From: Thioploca sp.
GTDB lineage: Bacteria > Pseudomonadota > Gammaproteobacteria > Beggiatoales > Beggiatoaceae
Assembly: GCA_012032555.1 (NCBI GenBank)
Contig: JAAUSR010000014.1
Span: 39,460-103,459 of the forward strand
Length of the DNA: 64,000 nucleotides
Direction of reading: 5' to 3'
Position numbers and translations under genes: made by a program. Under the pieces are notes generated by a model. The model was not told where the DNA came from and made no database searches. It saw only the letters and a program-made list of their open reading frames with translations. This document shows, piece after piece, positions 8,564 through 18,373 of this stretch (position 1 is the first letter of the stretch; each line of letters starts with the position of its first letter).

Positions 8564-9801
8564 AAGGCATTACGATACTGGGTGCAACTGGCACAATTGG
8601 TTTAAATACGCTTGAGGTCATTAAGCAACATCAAGATAAATTTAAAGTGATTGCCTTAACGGCTAATCGAGATGTGGATGGTCTGAGTGCTCTGTGTTTA
8701 AAATGGTTACCACGCTATGCCGTAATGGCGGATGCTCAAGCTGCAGAACAATTAGAACAGCGTTTAAAACCGGCCCAATTGCCGATACAAGTTTTAAGTG
8801 GCAAAGCCGGTTTAATCAAAGTAGCCAGCTTACCAGAAATCGAGATAGTGATGGCAGCCATTGTGGGTGGCGCGGGTTTAACATCTACCTTAGCAGCTGC
8901 TGAAGCGGGGAAAAGAATTCTATTGGCTAATAAAGAAGCCTTGGTTATGTCAGGGCAATTGTTGCTGGCCACTGTATTTAAACATGACGCTGAATTATTA
9001 CCCATTGATAGCGAACATAATGCGGTTTTCCAATGTATACCCCCATCGCATTTTAACAGCGCTAAAGGGTATGATCATTCTCCGGCTCGAATTAAAACGC
9101 CAGCCGCTTTTGTAGACAGTGGTATTAGTCGAATTTTACTAACTGCCTCTGGTGGGCCTTTTCGGCATTACTCTGATGAGCAAATGCAAACGGTAACCCC
9201 TGAGCAAGCCTGCGCACATCCCAATTGGAAAATGGGTCCTAAAATCTCAGTTGATTCAGCAACGATGATGAATAAAGGTTTGGAAATCATTGAAGCTTGT
9301 TGGTTATTTTCAGTTCAACCCCATCATGTTGAAGTATTATTGCATCCACAAAGTGTCATCCATTCTTTAGTAGAATATATCGATGGTTCAGTACTGGCGC
9401 AACTGGGCAACCCGGACATGCGTACTCCCATTGCACATGCCCTCGGTTGGCCGGAGCGCATTAGTTCGGGTGTCAAACGTTTAAATCTGGCCGAAATTGG
9501 TCAATTACATTTTGAATCGGTTGATTTTAAAAAATTTCCTTGTTTGCAATTGGCTTATGACGCCATGTTAGCTGGTGGGACCACCACAACGATTTTAAAT
9601 GCCGCTAATGAAATTGCTGTCCAGGCTTTTTTACAAAAACGTTTGCGCTTTACTGATATTCCTCGGGTAATTGAAGTCACTTTATCTCACTTAACCGGTC
9701 GTGTAGTAACCCAGTTAGATTTAATCTTAGAGGAAGATACTCGGGCAAGGGAATTCGCTACTGAAATAGTTAACCAGTATTCAACCACTAATTATCATTA
9801 A
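8560..9801 (+). CDS. dxr: 1-deoxy-D-xylulose 5-phosphate reductoisomerase
   Basis: 413 residues; E. coli Dxr has 398. The NADPH loop ILGATGTIGLNTLEV is at the N-terminus. The metal/substrate region reads DSEHNAVFQ, ASGGPFR and KISVDSATMMNKGLE, with HPQSVIHSLVEY following. It catalyses the committed step of the MEP isoprenoid pathway, supplying UppS in the same operon. The start is a TTG at 8560 whose last two bases belong to the cdsA TGA stop. Extra residues around 160-180 account for the length. Confidence 0.96.
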   Translation: MKGITILGATGTIGLNTLEVIKQHQDKFKVIALTANRDVDGLSALCLKWLPRYAVMADAQAAEQLEQRLKPAQLPIQVLSGKAGLIKVASLPEIEIVMAAIVGGAGLTSTLAAAEAGKRILLANKEALVMSGQLLLATVFKHDAELLPIDSEHNAVFQCIPPSHFNSAKGYDHSPARIKTPAAFVDSGISRILLTASGGPFRHYSDEQMQTVTPEQACAHPNWKMGPKISVDSATMMNKGLEIIEACWLFSVQPHHVEVLLHPQSVIHSLVEYIDGSVLAQLGNPDMRTPIAHALGWPERISSGVKRLNLAEIGQLHFESVDFKKFPCLQLAYDAMLAGGTTTTILNAANEIAVQAFLQKRLRFTDIPRVIEVTLSHLTGRVVTQLDLILEEDTRAREFATEIVNQYSTTNYH

Positions 9802-9804
9802 AAA

Positions 9805-11136
9805 ATGACATTTTTATATTACTTAACTGCTTTTATAGTTGTTATTGGCATCTTAGTGACCGTACATGAATTTGGTCATTACTGGGTTGCCCGGCGTTTA
9901 GGAGTGAAAATTATAACTTTTTCAATTGGTTTTGGTAAACCAATTTGGTCACATCGCTGGGGCAAAGATCAGACTGAATTTGTTATTGCCGCGATTCCAC
10001 TGGGCGGTTATGTCAAAATGCTGGATGAACATGAGGGCGAAGTGGCCACCCATGAATTGTCACGTGCCTTCAATCGCCAACCGCTTAAGGTACGATCAGC
10101 TGTGGTCGTGGCTGGCCCTTTATTTAATTTCTTATTTGCTATTGTCGCTTACACGCTCATGTATATGATGGGTGTGGTGGAGATGACAGCCATAGTAGGA
10201 GAAGTTACCCCGCAAAGTTTAGCTGACGAAGCCGGTTTTCGGCGTGGTGACCAAATCATCGCTGTCAATGAACAACCAACTCAGAGTTGGGAAACGGTAA
10301 TACAAGCCACCCTGCATCAACTGTTAGATGAACAACCGGTGATAACCTATTCAGTTCAAGCGATGCAAAGTGCTCGGCGTGAGTTAGTCGTTAACTTACA
10401 GCGTTTATCTATTGACGATATTGCTGAAGGACAGTTGTTCAATAAACTGGGGATCCAACCTTCTCGTCCACCTTGGCCCGCTGTTATGGGTACGATTTTA
10501 CCCCATAGTGCCGCTGAGCAAGCTGGATTACAACTGGGTGACAAAATTATCGCCTTGGATAAGCAACCGATTAAAGATTGGCAAGCTTGGGCTTTATATG
10601 TCAAACAACGTCCCGGACAGAAAATTCAAGCTGAAATTGAACGTCATGGCCAATCATTGGAATTAACTTTGATCCCGCAGACGGTAAATGGAGAAGGTAA
10701 AATGGGTGTTTATGCACCTTACATAGTGACAGAACGTTACCCACTGTGGACCGCTTTTATTAAAGGAGTAGAAAAGACTTGGGAAATTGGCACCTTAACC
10801 TTACAACTCATGGTTAAAATGTTAACCTTGCAAATTTCCCATGACCATATTAGTGGTCCCATTAGTATTGCGCAATTTGCCGGACAATCTGCTCAACTGG
10901 GTTTCAATGCGTTTTTATCTTTTCTTGGCTTAGTCAGTGTCAGCTTAGGTGTCATTAATTTGCTACCGATTCCTTTATTAGACGGTGGTCATTTATTATT
11001 ATATTTTATTGAATGGATTAAAGGTAATCCCGTGACCGAAAGAACTGAATATTTATTACAACGTCTAGGTTTGACATTATTGCTAAGTTTAATGGGATTA
11101 GCTTTATTCAATGATCTCGGGCGGTTGCTCAATTAA
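9805..11136 (+). CDS. rseP: RseP-type site-2 intramembrane zinc protease
   Basis: 443 residues. HExxH (VHEFGHYW, His21-Glu22-His25) lies in the first membrane helix. Two PDZ-like domains follow (about residues 125-205 and 215-300). The second metal motif LLPIPLLDGGHLL is near the C-terminus, with a final membrane helix. RseP cleaves anti-sigma factors such as RseA inside the membrane to release the envelope-stress sigma factor. It lies between dxr and bamA as in other gammaproteobacteria, consistent with outer-membrane stress control. Confidence 0.96.
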   Translation: MTFLYYLTAFIVVIGILVTVHEFGHYWVARRLGVKIITFSIGFGKPIWSHRWGKDQTEFVIAAIPLGGYVKMLDEHEGEVATHELSRAFNRQPLKVRSAVVVAGPLFNFLFAIVAYTLMYMMGVVEMTAIVGEVTPQSLADEAGFRRGDQIIAVNEQPTQSWETVIQATLHQLLDEQPVITYSVQAMQSARRELVVNLQRLSIDDIAEGQLFNKLGIQPSRPPWPAVMGTILPHSAAEQAGLQLGDKIIALDKQPIKDWQAWALYVKQRPGQKIQAEIERHGQSLELTLIPQTVNGEGKMGVYAPYIVTERYPLWTAFIKGVEKTWEIGTLTLQLMVKMLTLQISHDHISGPISIAQFAGQSAQLGFNAFLSFLGLVSVSLGVINLLPIPLLDGGHLLLYFIEWIKGNPVTERTEYLLQRLGLTLLLSLMGLALFNDLGRLLN

Positions 11137-11162
11137 TAATCATAACAATAATACCAACTCAT

Positions 11163-13481
11163 ATGTGGATTCAGCGATATAGTACCGGTTATGCACTAAA
11201 ATATACCCTGAGACTGCTTGTCTTCAGCAGTATTTTGTTGATCAATTTTTCAGCTGATGCGTTTGAAACTTTCCTAATTAAAGATATTCGATTAGACGGA
11301 TTACGACGCATTTCACCCGGTACGGTATTTAATTATTTACCGATCAAAGTCGGTGACCGCTTGGATCAAAATAAAGCGAGTAAAGCTATTGCTGCCTTAT
11401 TTAAAACGGGCTTATTTAAGGACATTCGTTTAGAACAGGAAGGTAATGTATTAGTGGTTAAATTAGACGAACGTCCGGCGATTGCTAACATTACTTTTAC
11501 CGGTAATAAAGAAATTGATACGAACAGTTTAATTCAGTCACTTAAAAACATTGGTTTTGCCGAAGGACGAGTGTTCAATCGTTCCTTACTAGAAAAAGTA
11601 GAATTGGAACTACAACGTCAATATTTTAATCTCGGTAAATATGCTGTCCGAATAAAATCAACTGTTACGCCCCTCAACCGTAACCGAGTAGGAATCCAAT
11701 TGGATATCTCAGAAGGTACCGTCGCACGAATTCAGGCTATTACTTTTGTCGGTAACCGGGCATTCAGTGATAAAATCCTGCGTGATGAAATGAAATTAAG
11801 TACTGGCGGATTATTTTCATTCTTAACTAAAGATAACCAATATTCTAAGCAAAAATTAGCAGCTGATTTAGAAACACTGCGTTCTTACTATTTAGATCGA
11901 GGTTATCTTCAATTCAACCTGGATTCTACTCAAGTCACGATTAGCGAAGACAAAAAATCCATCTATATTACCATTAACTTAACCGAAGGCAATAAGTACA
12001 CTGTATCTGAAATCAAATTAGAAGGTAATTCCATTGTACCCGTAGCCGAATTGAAAGACAAAATGACCATTAAAACCGGACAAGTTTTCTCACGCAAACA
12101 AGTCACGGCGAGTACTGAGGCCATTTTAGAACGAATTGGTGATGAAGGCTATGCTTTCGCTAATATTAACCCGGTACCAGAAATCAATTCAAAAAACCAA
12201 ACCGTCATGTTAAGATTCTTTATTGATCCGGGTAAACGGGTTTACGTCCGCCGAATCAACTTTAAAGGCAATACCAAAACGCGTGATGAAGTACTCCGCC
12301 GCGAAATGCGACAAATGGAAAATGGTTGGATATCAACTAAAAATGTCAAACGTTCCTTAACCCGCTTAGAACGACTGAATTACTTTGAAGAAGTCAAAGT
12401 TGACACCACCGTCGTACCAGATACCACTGATCAAGTCGATTTGACTTACTCTGTCGTTGAAAGACCATCGGGTAATTTATTAGCCGGTGTGGGTTATTCT
12501 CAAACACAGGGTATCTTATTTAACGCCAGTATTATGCAAGAAAACTTTTTAGGTTCTGGTAAACAATTTGGAGCAACCTTCAACAACAGCAAAGTCAATA
12601 CCATTTATCGGTTTTCCTACTTTAATCCCTATACTACCATAGATGAAGTGAGTCGAGGGTTTAACCTATTTTACCGAACCATGGATGCTGAAGAGGCTAA
12701 CCTAAGCCGCTATACCACGGATGTTTATGGCGCCGGTCTAACCTATGGATTGCCTATCAGTGAATTTAACTATATTAAAGTGGGAACCGATTTTGACAAT
12801 ACCTATCTGAAACCAACTACGGCTAGTGCCAATGAAGTATTTGATTTCATTGAAGCCAATGGAGACCGATATAACTCGTATCGCCTGACCACTAGCTGGG
12901 CACGAGATACACGTAACCATCCACTCTTTCCGGAGCGGGGGTTATTACAATCTTTTAGCGCTGAGGTTGCTTTACCTTTTAGTGACCTGAGTTATTATAA
13001 ACTGGGTTATCAACATCACTGGTTATACCCGCTGGCTAAAAATTATACGCTATTATTAAAAGGACAAATGGCCTATGGGGATGGCTATGGAGAGAATGAT
13101 GAGTTACCTTTCTTTGAAAACTACACGGCCGGTGGTCCGCGGACAGTAAGAGGATTTCGTGAAAACACGCTTGGACCACTTGATTCTAAACAACGACCTT
13201 TCGGTGGTAATTTAAAAGTCATTGGTAATGCGGAAGTTATTTTACCGGTTCCTTTCACTAAAAATATCCACTCATTTCGCGTGTCTAGTTTTGTCGATGT
13301 TGGTAATGTTTATGGAGTAGATGAAGATTTTACGGTATCAGAACTTCGTTACTCGGCAGGATTATCTGCTATTTGGTTATCTCCTTTAGGTGTATTGAGT
13401 TTTAGTTTAGCTAAACCACTGAATAGTAAAGAAGGTGACCAAATTCAAATGTTTCAATTTACTATTGGTACCACTTTTTAG
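11163..13481 (+). CDS. bamA: Outer membrane protein assembly factor BamA
   Basis: 772 residues. A signal peptide is visible (hydrophobic stretch at about 18-28, likely cleavage after SADA). Five POTRA domains follow (about 33-430; for example FLIKDIRLDGLRRISPG and RVYVRRINFKGNTKTRDEV), then a 16-strand barrel domain with the conserved VRGF motif (GGPRTVRGFREN) and a terminal phenylalanine. It is the core insertase for outer-membrane beta-barrels, including the OmpA-family and other envelope proteins expected here. It sits between rseP and skp. Confidence 0.97.
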   Translation: MWIQRYSTGYALKYTLRLLVFSSILLINFSADAFETFLIKDIRLDGLRRISPGTVFNYLPIKVGDRLDQNKASKAIAALFKTGLFKDIRLEQEGNVLVVKLDERPAIANITFTGNKEIDTNSLIQSLKNIGFAEGRVFNRSLLEKVELELQRQYFNLGKYAVRIKSTVTPLNRNRVGIQLDISEGTVARIQAITFVGNRAFSDKILRDEMKLSTGGLFSFLTKDNQYSKQKLAADLETLRSYYLDRGYLQFNLDSTQVTISEDKKSIYITINLTEGNKYTVSEIKLEGNSIVPVAELKDKMTIKTGQVFSRKQVTASTEAILERIGDEGYAFANINPVPEINSKNQTVMLRFFIDPGKRVYVRRINFKGNTKTRDEVLRREMRQMENGWISTKNVKRSLTRLERLNYFEEVKVDTTVVPDTTDQVDLTYSVVERPSGNLLAGVGYSQTQGILFNASIMQENFLGSGKQFGATFNNSKVNTIYRFSYFNPYTTIDEVSRGFNLFYRTMDAEEANLSRYTTDVYGAGLTYGLPISEFNYIKVGTDFDNTYLKPTTASANEVFDFIEANGDRYNSYRLTTSWARDTRNHPLFPERGLLQSFSAEVALPFSDLSYYKLGYQHHWLYPLAKNYTLLLKGQMAYGDGYGENDELPFFENYTAGGPRTVRGFRENTLGPLDSKQRPFGGNLKVIGNAEVILPVPFTKNIHSFRVSSFVDVGNVYGVDEDFTVSELRYSAGLSAIWLSPLGVLSFSLAKPLNSKEGDQIQMFQFTIGTTF

Positions 13482-13482
13482 T

Positions 13483-13626
13483 TCAGTTATCAGTTATCAG
13501 TTATCAACTAATAGCTTAACTTATGGATAGATATAAACAGATATCGGATAGTTAATAAATAACTTACCTCCAACGAATAGTTGATAACTGTTCACTGATA
13601 ACTGATAATTGATAACTGATAACTGA
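13483..13626. repeat. Inverted arrays of TAACTGA heptamers between bamA and skp
   Basis: At 13483-13503 TCAGTTA occurs three times in tandem. At 13585-13626 there are six in-phase heptamers in the opposite sense (TAACTGT, TCACTGA, TAACTGA, TAATTGA, TAACTGA, TAACTGA). The two arrays can pair, for example cagttatcaac (13498-13508) with gttgataactg (13580-13590). The right-hand array ends just before the skp ribosome binding site. Such heptamers have been described between genes in marine Beggiatoaceae; their function is unknown. Confidence 0.9.
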
Positions 13627-13640
13627 TTATGGAGTTTTCA

Positions 13641-14171
13641 TTGAAAAAAACAACACTGTTCTTAATGATAATAACCAGTTTATTTTATGGTTACTCTTTT
13701 GCAACTGCCGCTGCAGCAGAACTTAAAATAGGCTTTGTTAATGCGATTAAATTAATGGAAACCGCTCCCCAGGTTGAAAACGCCAACCGAAGGTTAGAGC
13801 AAGAATTTGCACCTCGACAACGACGATTAGTGAATGCCCAACAAGAAATTAAAACCCTAGAAGAACGTTTGGCTAAAAACGAAGCCATTATGAGTGAAAC
13901 CGAAAGTCGTAAATTGAGACGTGATGTGAGAGAAAAAAAACGCGAATTAAGAAATCAAGAAGATGAATTTAAAGAAGATTATAATATTCGTCGTAACGAA
14001 GAACTTGAAGCCATTCAACAAACAATTCATAAGGTTATTCAAACCTTGGCGGAAGAAGAATCTTATGACTTCATTTTGAGCGAGGGTGTCGTTCATGCGA
14101 GTAGCCGGGTAGATATTACTGATAAGGTATTAAAGCGTCTCAGAGAACAATCCGGTAATAGACGACGTTGA
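13641..14171 (+). CDS. skp: Periplasmic chaperone Skp/OmpH
   Basis: I prefer the TTG at 13641 as start: GGAG lies six bases upstream, and it yields a clean signal peptide (MKKTTLFLMII..., cleavage near ATAAAA|ELK). The in-frame ATG at 13629 has no Shine-Dalgarno sequence. The mature protein begins LKIGFVNAIKLMETAPQ and continues as a long charged coiled coil (about residues 40-120, rich in Glu, Arg and Lys), as in Skp. Skp holds unfolded outer-membrane proteins on their way to BamA. It lies between bamA and lpxD, the conserved position. Confidence 0.93.
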   Translation: MKKTTLFLMIITSLFYGYSFATAAAAELKIGFVNAIKLMETAPQVENANRRLEQEFAPRQRRLVNAQQEIKTLEERLAKNEAIMSETESRKLRRDVREKKRELRNQEDEFKEDYNIRRNEELEAIQQTIHKVIQTLAEEESYDFILSEGVVHASSRVDITDKVLKRLREQSGNRRR

Positions 14172-14295
14172 AACTAAATGAGTGCAATTTGAATGATTCA
14201 CCATTTATTAAGTGAAAATCTTTCTCGGTATTGAATAATGTGTTCTTTTATATTAAGCAAAACCGGCTATCGAGTAGCTAAACCTTATAATGAAG

Positions 14296-14323
14296 ATGGT
14301 ACCCATTAGATGGTACCCATTAG
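14296..14323 (+). repeat. Tandem 14-bp duplication covering the lpxD start codon
   Basis: atggtacccattag occurs twice head to tail (14296-14309 and 14310-14323). Because 14 is not a multiple of three, the first ATG is out of frame with lpxD and the second ATG is the gene start. Confidence 0.95.
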
Positions 14324-15332
14324 CTTAACTCAACTTGCAACTCATATTAATGCTCAGTTGGTAGCGGCTCCTGATGAAAATTTACTGATTTCCGGGATTA
14401 CCACCTTAAAAAGAGCAACACCTCAAGAAGTGAGCTTTTTTTCTAATGGTTTATATCGTGAAGAATTAGCTAAAACCCAAGCAGCAGCGGTTATTCTAGC
14501 TAACAAAGATCAACGTTTTTGTAAAGTACCGATGCTTATTATGGATAATCCTTATCTGGGTTATGCGCGAGCAGCAACTTGGTTTAATCCGCCAATTCAC
14601 CAACCCACTGGAATTCATCCCACTGCGTGGGTCAGTTTGGAAGCGATGATTGATGCTACGGTATCCGTTGGTATACACGCGGTAATTGAAATGGGGGCTC
14701 AATTAGGTCGTGAAGTTGAAATTGGCCCCGGCTGTATCATCGGACCAGGGGTTGAAATCGATGATTACTGCCAAATCATGGCCAATGTAACGCTCTGTCC
14801 GGGTACTCGTTTGGGGAAACGAGTCATTATTCATCCCGGTGCCGTTATTGGTGCTGATGGTTTTGGTAATGCCAATGATGCGGGTAAGTGGGTAAAAGTA
14901 CCACAAATGGGTGGTGTGGTGATTGGTGATGATGTTGAAATCGGTGCTAACACCACGATAGATAAGGGTGCCTTAGAAGATACGGTGATTGGCAATGGCG
15001 TTAAACTGGATAACCAAATTCAAATTGGACACAATGTTCAAATTGGCGATCATACGGCTATGGCCGGTTGTGTTGGCGTTGCCGGTAGTGCGCGAATAGG
15101 ACGATATTGTATGATTGGTGGTGGCGTAGGTATCGCCGGACATATTGAAATTGTTGACCACGTCCAAGTGACTGGTGGTTCTATGGTATTTCAATCGATC
15201 CGTGAACCAGGTGTCTACTCGTCTGGAATGCCTTTGGACACTAATCAGCGTTGGCATAGAAACTACAATCGTTTAAAACAGTTAGATGAATTGGCAAGAC
15301 GGTTACACATTTTGGAACGTTTGCAAAAATGA
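14310..15332 (+). CDS. lpxD: UDP-3-O-(3-hydroxyacyl)glucosamine N-acyltransferase
   Basis: 340 residues, the normal length. A uridine-binding N-terminal domain ([18 protein letters not shown]...) is followed by a left-handed beta-helix of hexapeptide repeats (about 100-290, e.g. [15 protein letters not shown] and [14 protein letters not shown]). The catalytic His lies in [11 protein letters not shown]-terminal helical tail ends [14 protein letters not shown]. It adds the N-linked hydroxyacyl chain in lipid A synthesis. It is followed by fabZ, lpxA and lpxB. The start codon sits in a 14-bp tandem duplication. Confidence 0.96.
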   Translation: MVPISLTQLATHINAQLVAAPDENLLISGITTLKRATPQEVSFFSNGLYREELAKTQAAAVILANKDQRFCKVPMLIMDNPYLGYARAATWFNPPIHQPTGIHPTAWVSLEAMIDATVSVGIHAVIEMGAQLGREVEIGPGCIIGPGVEIDDYCQIMANVTLCPGTRLGKRVIIHPGAVIGADGFGNANDAGKWVKVPQMGGVVIGDDVEIGANTTIDKGALEDTVIGNGVKLDNQIQIGHNVQIGDHTAMAGCVGVAGSARIGRYCMIGGGVGIAGHIEIVDHVQVTGGSMVFQSIREPGVYSSGMPLDTNQRWHRNYNRLKQLDELARRLHILERLQK

Positions 15333-15386
15333 AAAAACAAATTCGGGTTGCTGGGGTGATGAAGACGAATCGAGTGGGCATCAATT

Positions 15387-15836
15387 ATGAATAGTATGGA
15401 AATCTACCAAATTCTTCAACATTTACCACAACGTTATCCTTTTTTACTAATTGATCGGGTTTTAGATTATACCTTGGGTGAATCCTTAGTGGCGATCAAA
15501 AACGTAACCATCAATGAGCCTTTTTTTCAAGGACATTTTCCGCATCGACCGGTGATGCCGGGCGTGTTAATCATTGAAGCAATGGCTCAAGGAACCGGTA
15601 TTTTGGCGTTTAAAACCGGTGCCGCTCAACCGGATAATAATAGCCTTTATTACCTAGTTGGTGTTGATAATGCGCGTTTTAAACATCCGGTAGAACCAGG
15701 CGATCAATTAATTATAGAAGTAAAACTAATACGCACGGCCCGCGAGGTCTGGAAATATACTGCAACCTCTAAAGTGGATGATAAATTAGTTGCCAGCGCT
15801 GACCTGATGTGTATGAGAAGAGAAATCCAGAGTTGA
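15387..15836 (+). CDS. fabZ: 3-hydroxyacyl-ACP dehydratase FabZ
   Basis: 149 residues with the hot-dog-fold active-site segment [20 protein letters not shown] (catalytic His at about 50-53, Glu in IEAMAQ). It dehydrates 3-hydroxyacyl-ACP in fatty acid elongation and competes with LpxA and LpxD for the same acyl-ACP pool, which explains its conserved place between their genes. Its TGA stop overlaps the preferred lpxA TTG start. Confidence 0.97.
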   Translation: MNSMEIYQILQHLPQRYPFLLIDRVLDYTLGESLVAIKNVTINEPFFQGHFPHRPVMPGVLIIEAMAQGTGILAFKTGAAQPDNNSLYYLVGVDNARFKHPVEPGDQLIIEVKLIRTAREVWKYTATSKVDDKLVASADLMCMRREIQS

Positions 15837-16606
15837 TCGATGCACATGCTTTGATTGATCCCCAAGCCGAGTTGGATAGTCATGTTGAGGTTGGTCCTTA
15901 CTCCATTATCGGTGCGAATGTCCAAATTGCAGCAGGCACTTGGATAGGGCCTCATGTGGTTATTAAAGGTCCAACTCGGATTGGATTTGATAATAAAATT
16001 TATCAATTTGCTTCACTGGGTGAAGATCCACAAGATAAGAAATATGGTGGTGAACCAGATACACGCTTAGAAATTGGTGATCGGAATGTCATCCGTGAAT
16101 ATTGCACCATGAACCGAGGAACAGAACAAGGGGGTGGTGTCACTCACATCGGTGATGATAATTGGATCATGGCCTATACACATTTTGCACATGATTGCCA
16201 AGTCGGCAATCAAACTATTTTTGCTAATGGTGCTTCCTTAGCCGGTCATGTTCGCATTGAAGATTACGTGATTTTAGGTGGTTTTACGTTGGTACATCAA
16301 TTTTGTGTTATGGGCACACATAGCTTCTCTGGTGCCGGTTCAGTTATCTTCAAAGATGTACCCCCTTTTGTAACCGTATGGGGTAACCGAGCTGAAGCTT
16401 ACGGAATTAATAAAGAAGGTTTAAGACGATGCGGTTTTAATGCCGATACCATTCGCGCCTTACACCAGGCCTATAAAGTCATTTATAAGCAAAATTTAAC
16501 GATAGAGCAAGCTATTGAAGAATTGAAAGATCTCAGTGAACAATATGAAGAAGTTCGCCAATTGACAACATTCTTACAGCAATCAACTCGCGGTATTGTG
16601 CGCTAA
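15833..16606 (+). CDS. lpxA: UDP-N-acetylglucosamine O-acyltransferase
   Basis: I prefer the TTG at 15833 because it gives (M)[13 protein letters not shown], which lines up with the usual MID... LpxA N-terminus, and it forms a TTGA overlap with the fabZ stop; the ATG at 15809 would add eight unrelated residues. About 257 residues form a left-handed beta-helix. The catalytic His is in [21 protein letters not shown] and [16 protein letters not shown] mark the C-terminal part. It carries out the first step of lipid A synthesis. Confidence 0.95.
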   Translation: MIDAHALIDPQAELDSHVEVGPYSIIGANVQIAAGTWIGPHVVIKGPTRIGFDNKIYQFASLGEDPQDKKYGGEPDTRLEIGDRNVIREYCTMNRGTEQGGGVTHIGDDNWIMAYTHFAHDCQVGNQTIFANGASLAGHVRIEDYVILGGFTLVHQFCVMGTHSFSGAGSVIFKDVPPFVTVWGNRAEAYGINKEGLRRCGFNADTIRALHQAYKVIYKQNLTIEQAIEELKDLSEQYEEVRQLTTFLQQSTRGIVR

Positions 16607-16621
16607 GTTGGGAAGGGTTCA

Positions 16622-17779
16622 GTGCGGATTGGAATAGTTGCCGGTGAACTATCGGGTGACTTGTTAGGTAAGGGACTTATTCAGGTACTAAAAGCCTATC
16701 ACCCAAATGCCATTATCGAAGGCATTGGTGGTCCTCAAATGATTGCTGCCGGTTTTTACAGTCACTATCCCTTAGAAACCCTTTCAGTGATGGGATTGGT
16801 TGAAGTCATTAAACATTTTCCCCAACTAAAAAGATGCCGGGATCACTTACAGACCTACTTTTTACAACATCCCCCCGATGTTTTTATTGGCATTGATGCC
16901 CCTGACTTTAATCTGGGTTTAGAACAGATTCTAAAATCAGCCGGTATTCCAACGGTACATTATGTTAGCCCTTCAGTGTGGGCTTGGCGACATTACCGCC
17001 TTAGTAAAATTGCGCGATCTTGTGATTTGATGCTGACCCTATTTCCTTTTGAGGCCGATTATTACCAGCAACACGCTATTTCAGTACGATTTGTTGGACA
17101 CCCTTTAGCCGACCAAATTCCTTTACAAACTGACCAACAAACCGCTAGACAGCAATTAAATTTACCGCCAGCTGAAAAATGGGTCACCCTACTGCCTGGT
17201 AGCCGACGACATGAAGTGCTGCAATTAGGAATTCCCTTTTTACAAACAGCACAATGGTTATTAACCTACTATCCACAAATGCGTTTCCTGGTACCATTAG
17301 CCAGTCATTCACTAAAAGAACTTTTCTGTCAACAATTAGCACAAGTGGCTCCTAATCTGCCCCTAACTCTATTGATAGGACAATCTCATGAAGCCATGGC
17401 TGCCGCTGATGTCGTATTAACCGCCTCTGGAACCGCAACCTTAGAAGCCATGCTATTAAAGCGCCCAATGGTAGTGGCTTACCGTTTAGCAACGGTGACC
17501 TATTGGCTTGCTCGCTGGCTTGTTCATATTCCTTACTTTTCCTTACCTAATTTACTCGCTCAAGAGCAATTAGTAGCCGAATTTTTACAAGACCAAGTCA
17601 CAGCAGAAAATCTAGGAATGGCACTATTATATTGGTTAGAAAACCCACCGGCGATTGAAACACTGCAAAGTCATTTTACGCAGTTACAGAAGCAATTACG
17701 TCTCGATGCCAATCAACAAGCTGCTCAAGCTGTTTTAGCCATTATTAATCAAACTAAAATAGCTAAAGTAATTAACTAA
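16622..17779 (+). CDS. lpxB: Lipid-A-disaccharide synthase
   Basis: 385 residues, GTG start after GAAGGG. The N-terminus MRIGIVAGELSGDLLGKGL holds the family's GE-SGD motif. GIDAPDFNL, HYVSPSVWAWR, FVGHPLAD, LLPGSRRHEV and ASGTATLEAML complete the GT19 pattern. It joins UDP-diacylglucosamine and lipid X into the tetraacyl disaccharide. It is the last gene of the long plus-strand run and overlaps the converging HhH gene by 8 bases. In many relatives rnhB and dnaE follow, but not here. Confidence 0.97.
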   Translation: MRIGIVAGELSGDLLGKGLIQVLKAYHPNAIIEGIGGPQMIAAGFYSHYPLETLSVMGLVEVIKHFPQLKRCRDHLQTYFLQHPPDVFIGIDAPDFNLGLEQILKSAGIPTVHYVSPSVWAWRHYRLSKIARSCDLMLTLFPFEADYYQQHAISVRFVGHPLADQIPLQTDQQTARQQLNLPPAEKWVTLLPGSRRHEVLQLGIPFLQTAQWLLTYYPQMRFLVPLASHSLKELFCQQLAQVAPNLPLTLLIGQSHEAMAAADVVLTASGTATLEAMLLKRPMVVAYRLATVTYWLARWLVHIPYFSLPNLLAQEQLVAEFLQDQVTAENLGMALLYWLENPPAIETLQSHFTQLQKQLRLDANQQAAQAVLAIINQTKIAKVIN

Positions 17780-18302
17780 TCCGTGCGTTTTCCCAAGTTT
17801 TTACCATAATCTTGTCTTTTTTAAGACTGACTAACCATGCTCTTATAAAAATAAATAGACTAATACAAAACAAGGGAAGAATGAGGATGCTATCCCAAAA
17901 TAGAGAATAGGTTACTAAACGGCGAAACTTTGCTATGGGTGGCGACAAATCCAGCGGAGGATAATAGGCTTCATGGAGTAAAGCAAGTTGTTGAGAGCTA
18001 TTATTGCCGATGGCTATTTTTTCCCAATTACGTTCCAGTGTTTTTGGTCCAATACCATACACTTCTAATAATTGCTCTGGGTACATAAAACGACCTATCT
18101 TCTGCCGATATTCAACAATCCGTTGCGCTTTAACTGGGCCCACATAAGCTAATTCTCGGGCTAATTCCTCAGCACTAGCGGTATTAATATCAATAGCCAG
18201 CCCTAATCGGTAAATGAATAAATTAATGATAATTGCTATCGAAACTAAAATAAACTGGGTATTTACTATGTACTTGACTATATTTCTAATGGGTTGGCTC
18301 AT
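17772..18302 (-). CDS. Membrane-anchored helix-hairpin-helix (ComEA-like) protein
   Basis: 176 residues with an N-terminal membrane helix (about residues 12-35), then IDINTASAEELARELAYVG...GIGPKTLERNW, a pair of HhH motifs as in ComEA, then a second hydrophobic segment (about 132-155) and a basic tail. ComEA-type HhH domains bind DNA non-specifically during uptake. The second membrane segment is not typical of ComEA, and there are no other competence genes nearby, so DNA uptake is only a guess. It converges with and slightly overlaps lpxB. Confidence 0.8.
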   Translation of the reverse strand: MSQPIRNIVKYIVNTQFILVSIAIIINLFIYRLGLAIDINTASAEELARELAYVGPVKAQRIVEYRQKIGRFMYPEQLLEVYGIGPKTLERNWEKIAIGNNSSQQLALLHEAYYPPLDLSPPIAKFRRLVTYSLFWDSILILPLFCISLFIFIRAWLVSLKKDKIMVKTWENARIS

Positions 18303-18373
18303 TTTTAAGTAAAATTTTCTTCACGGGTTAGCGTAGTATAATTCACTCTAGCCGCTATAGTTTCTTAGGTGAG

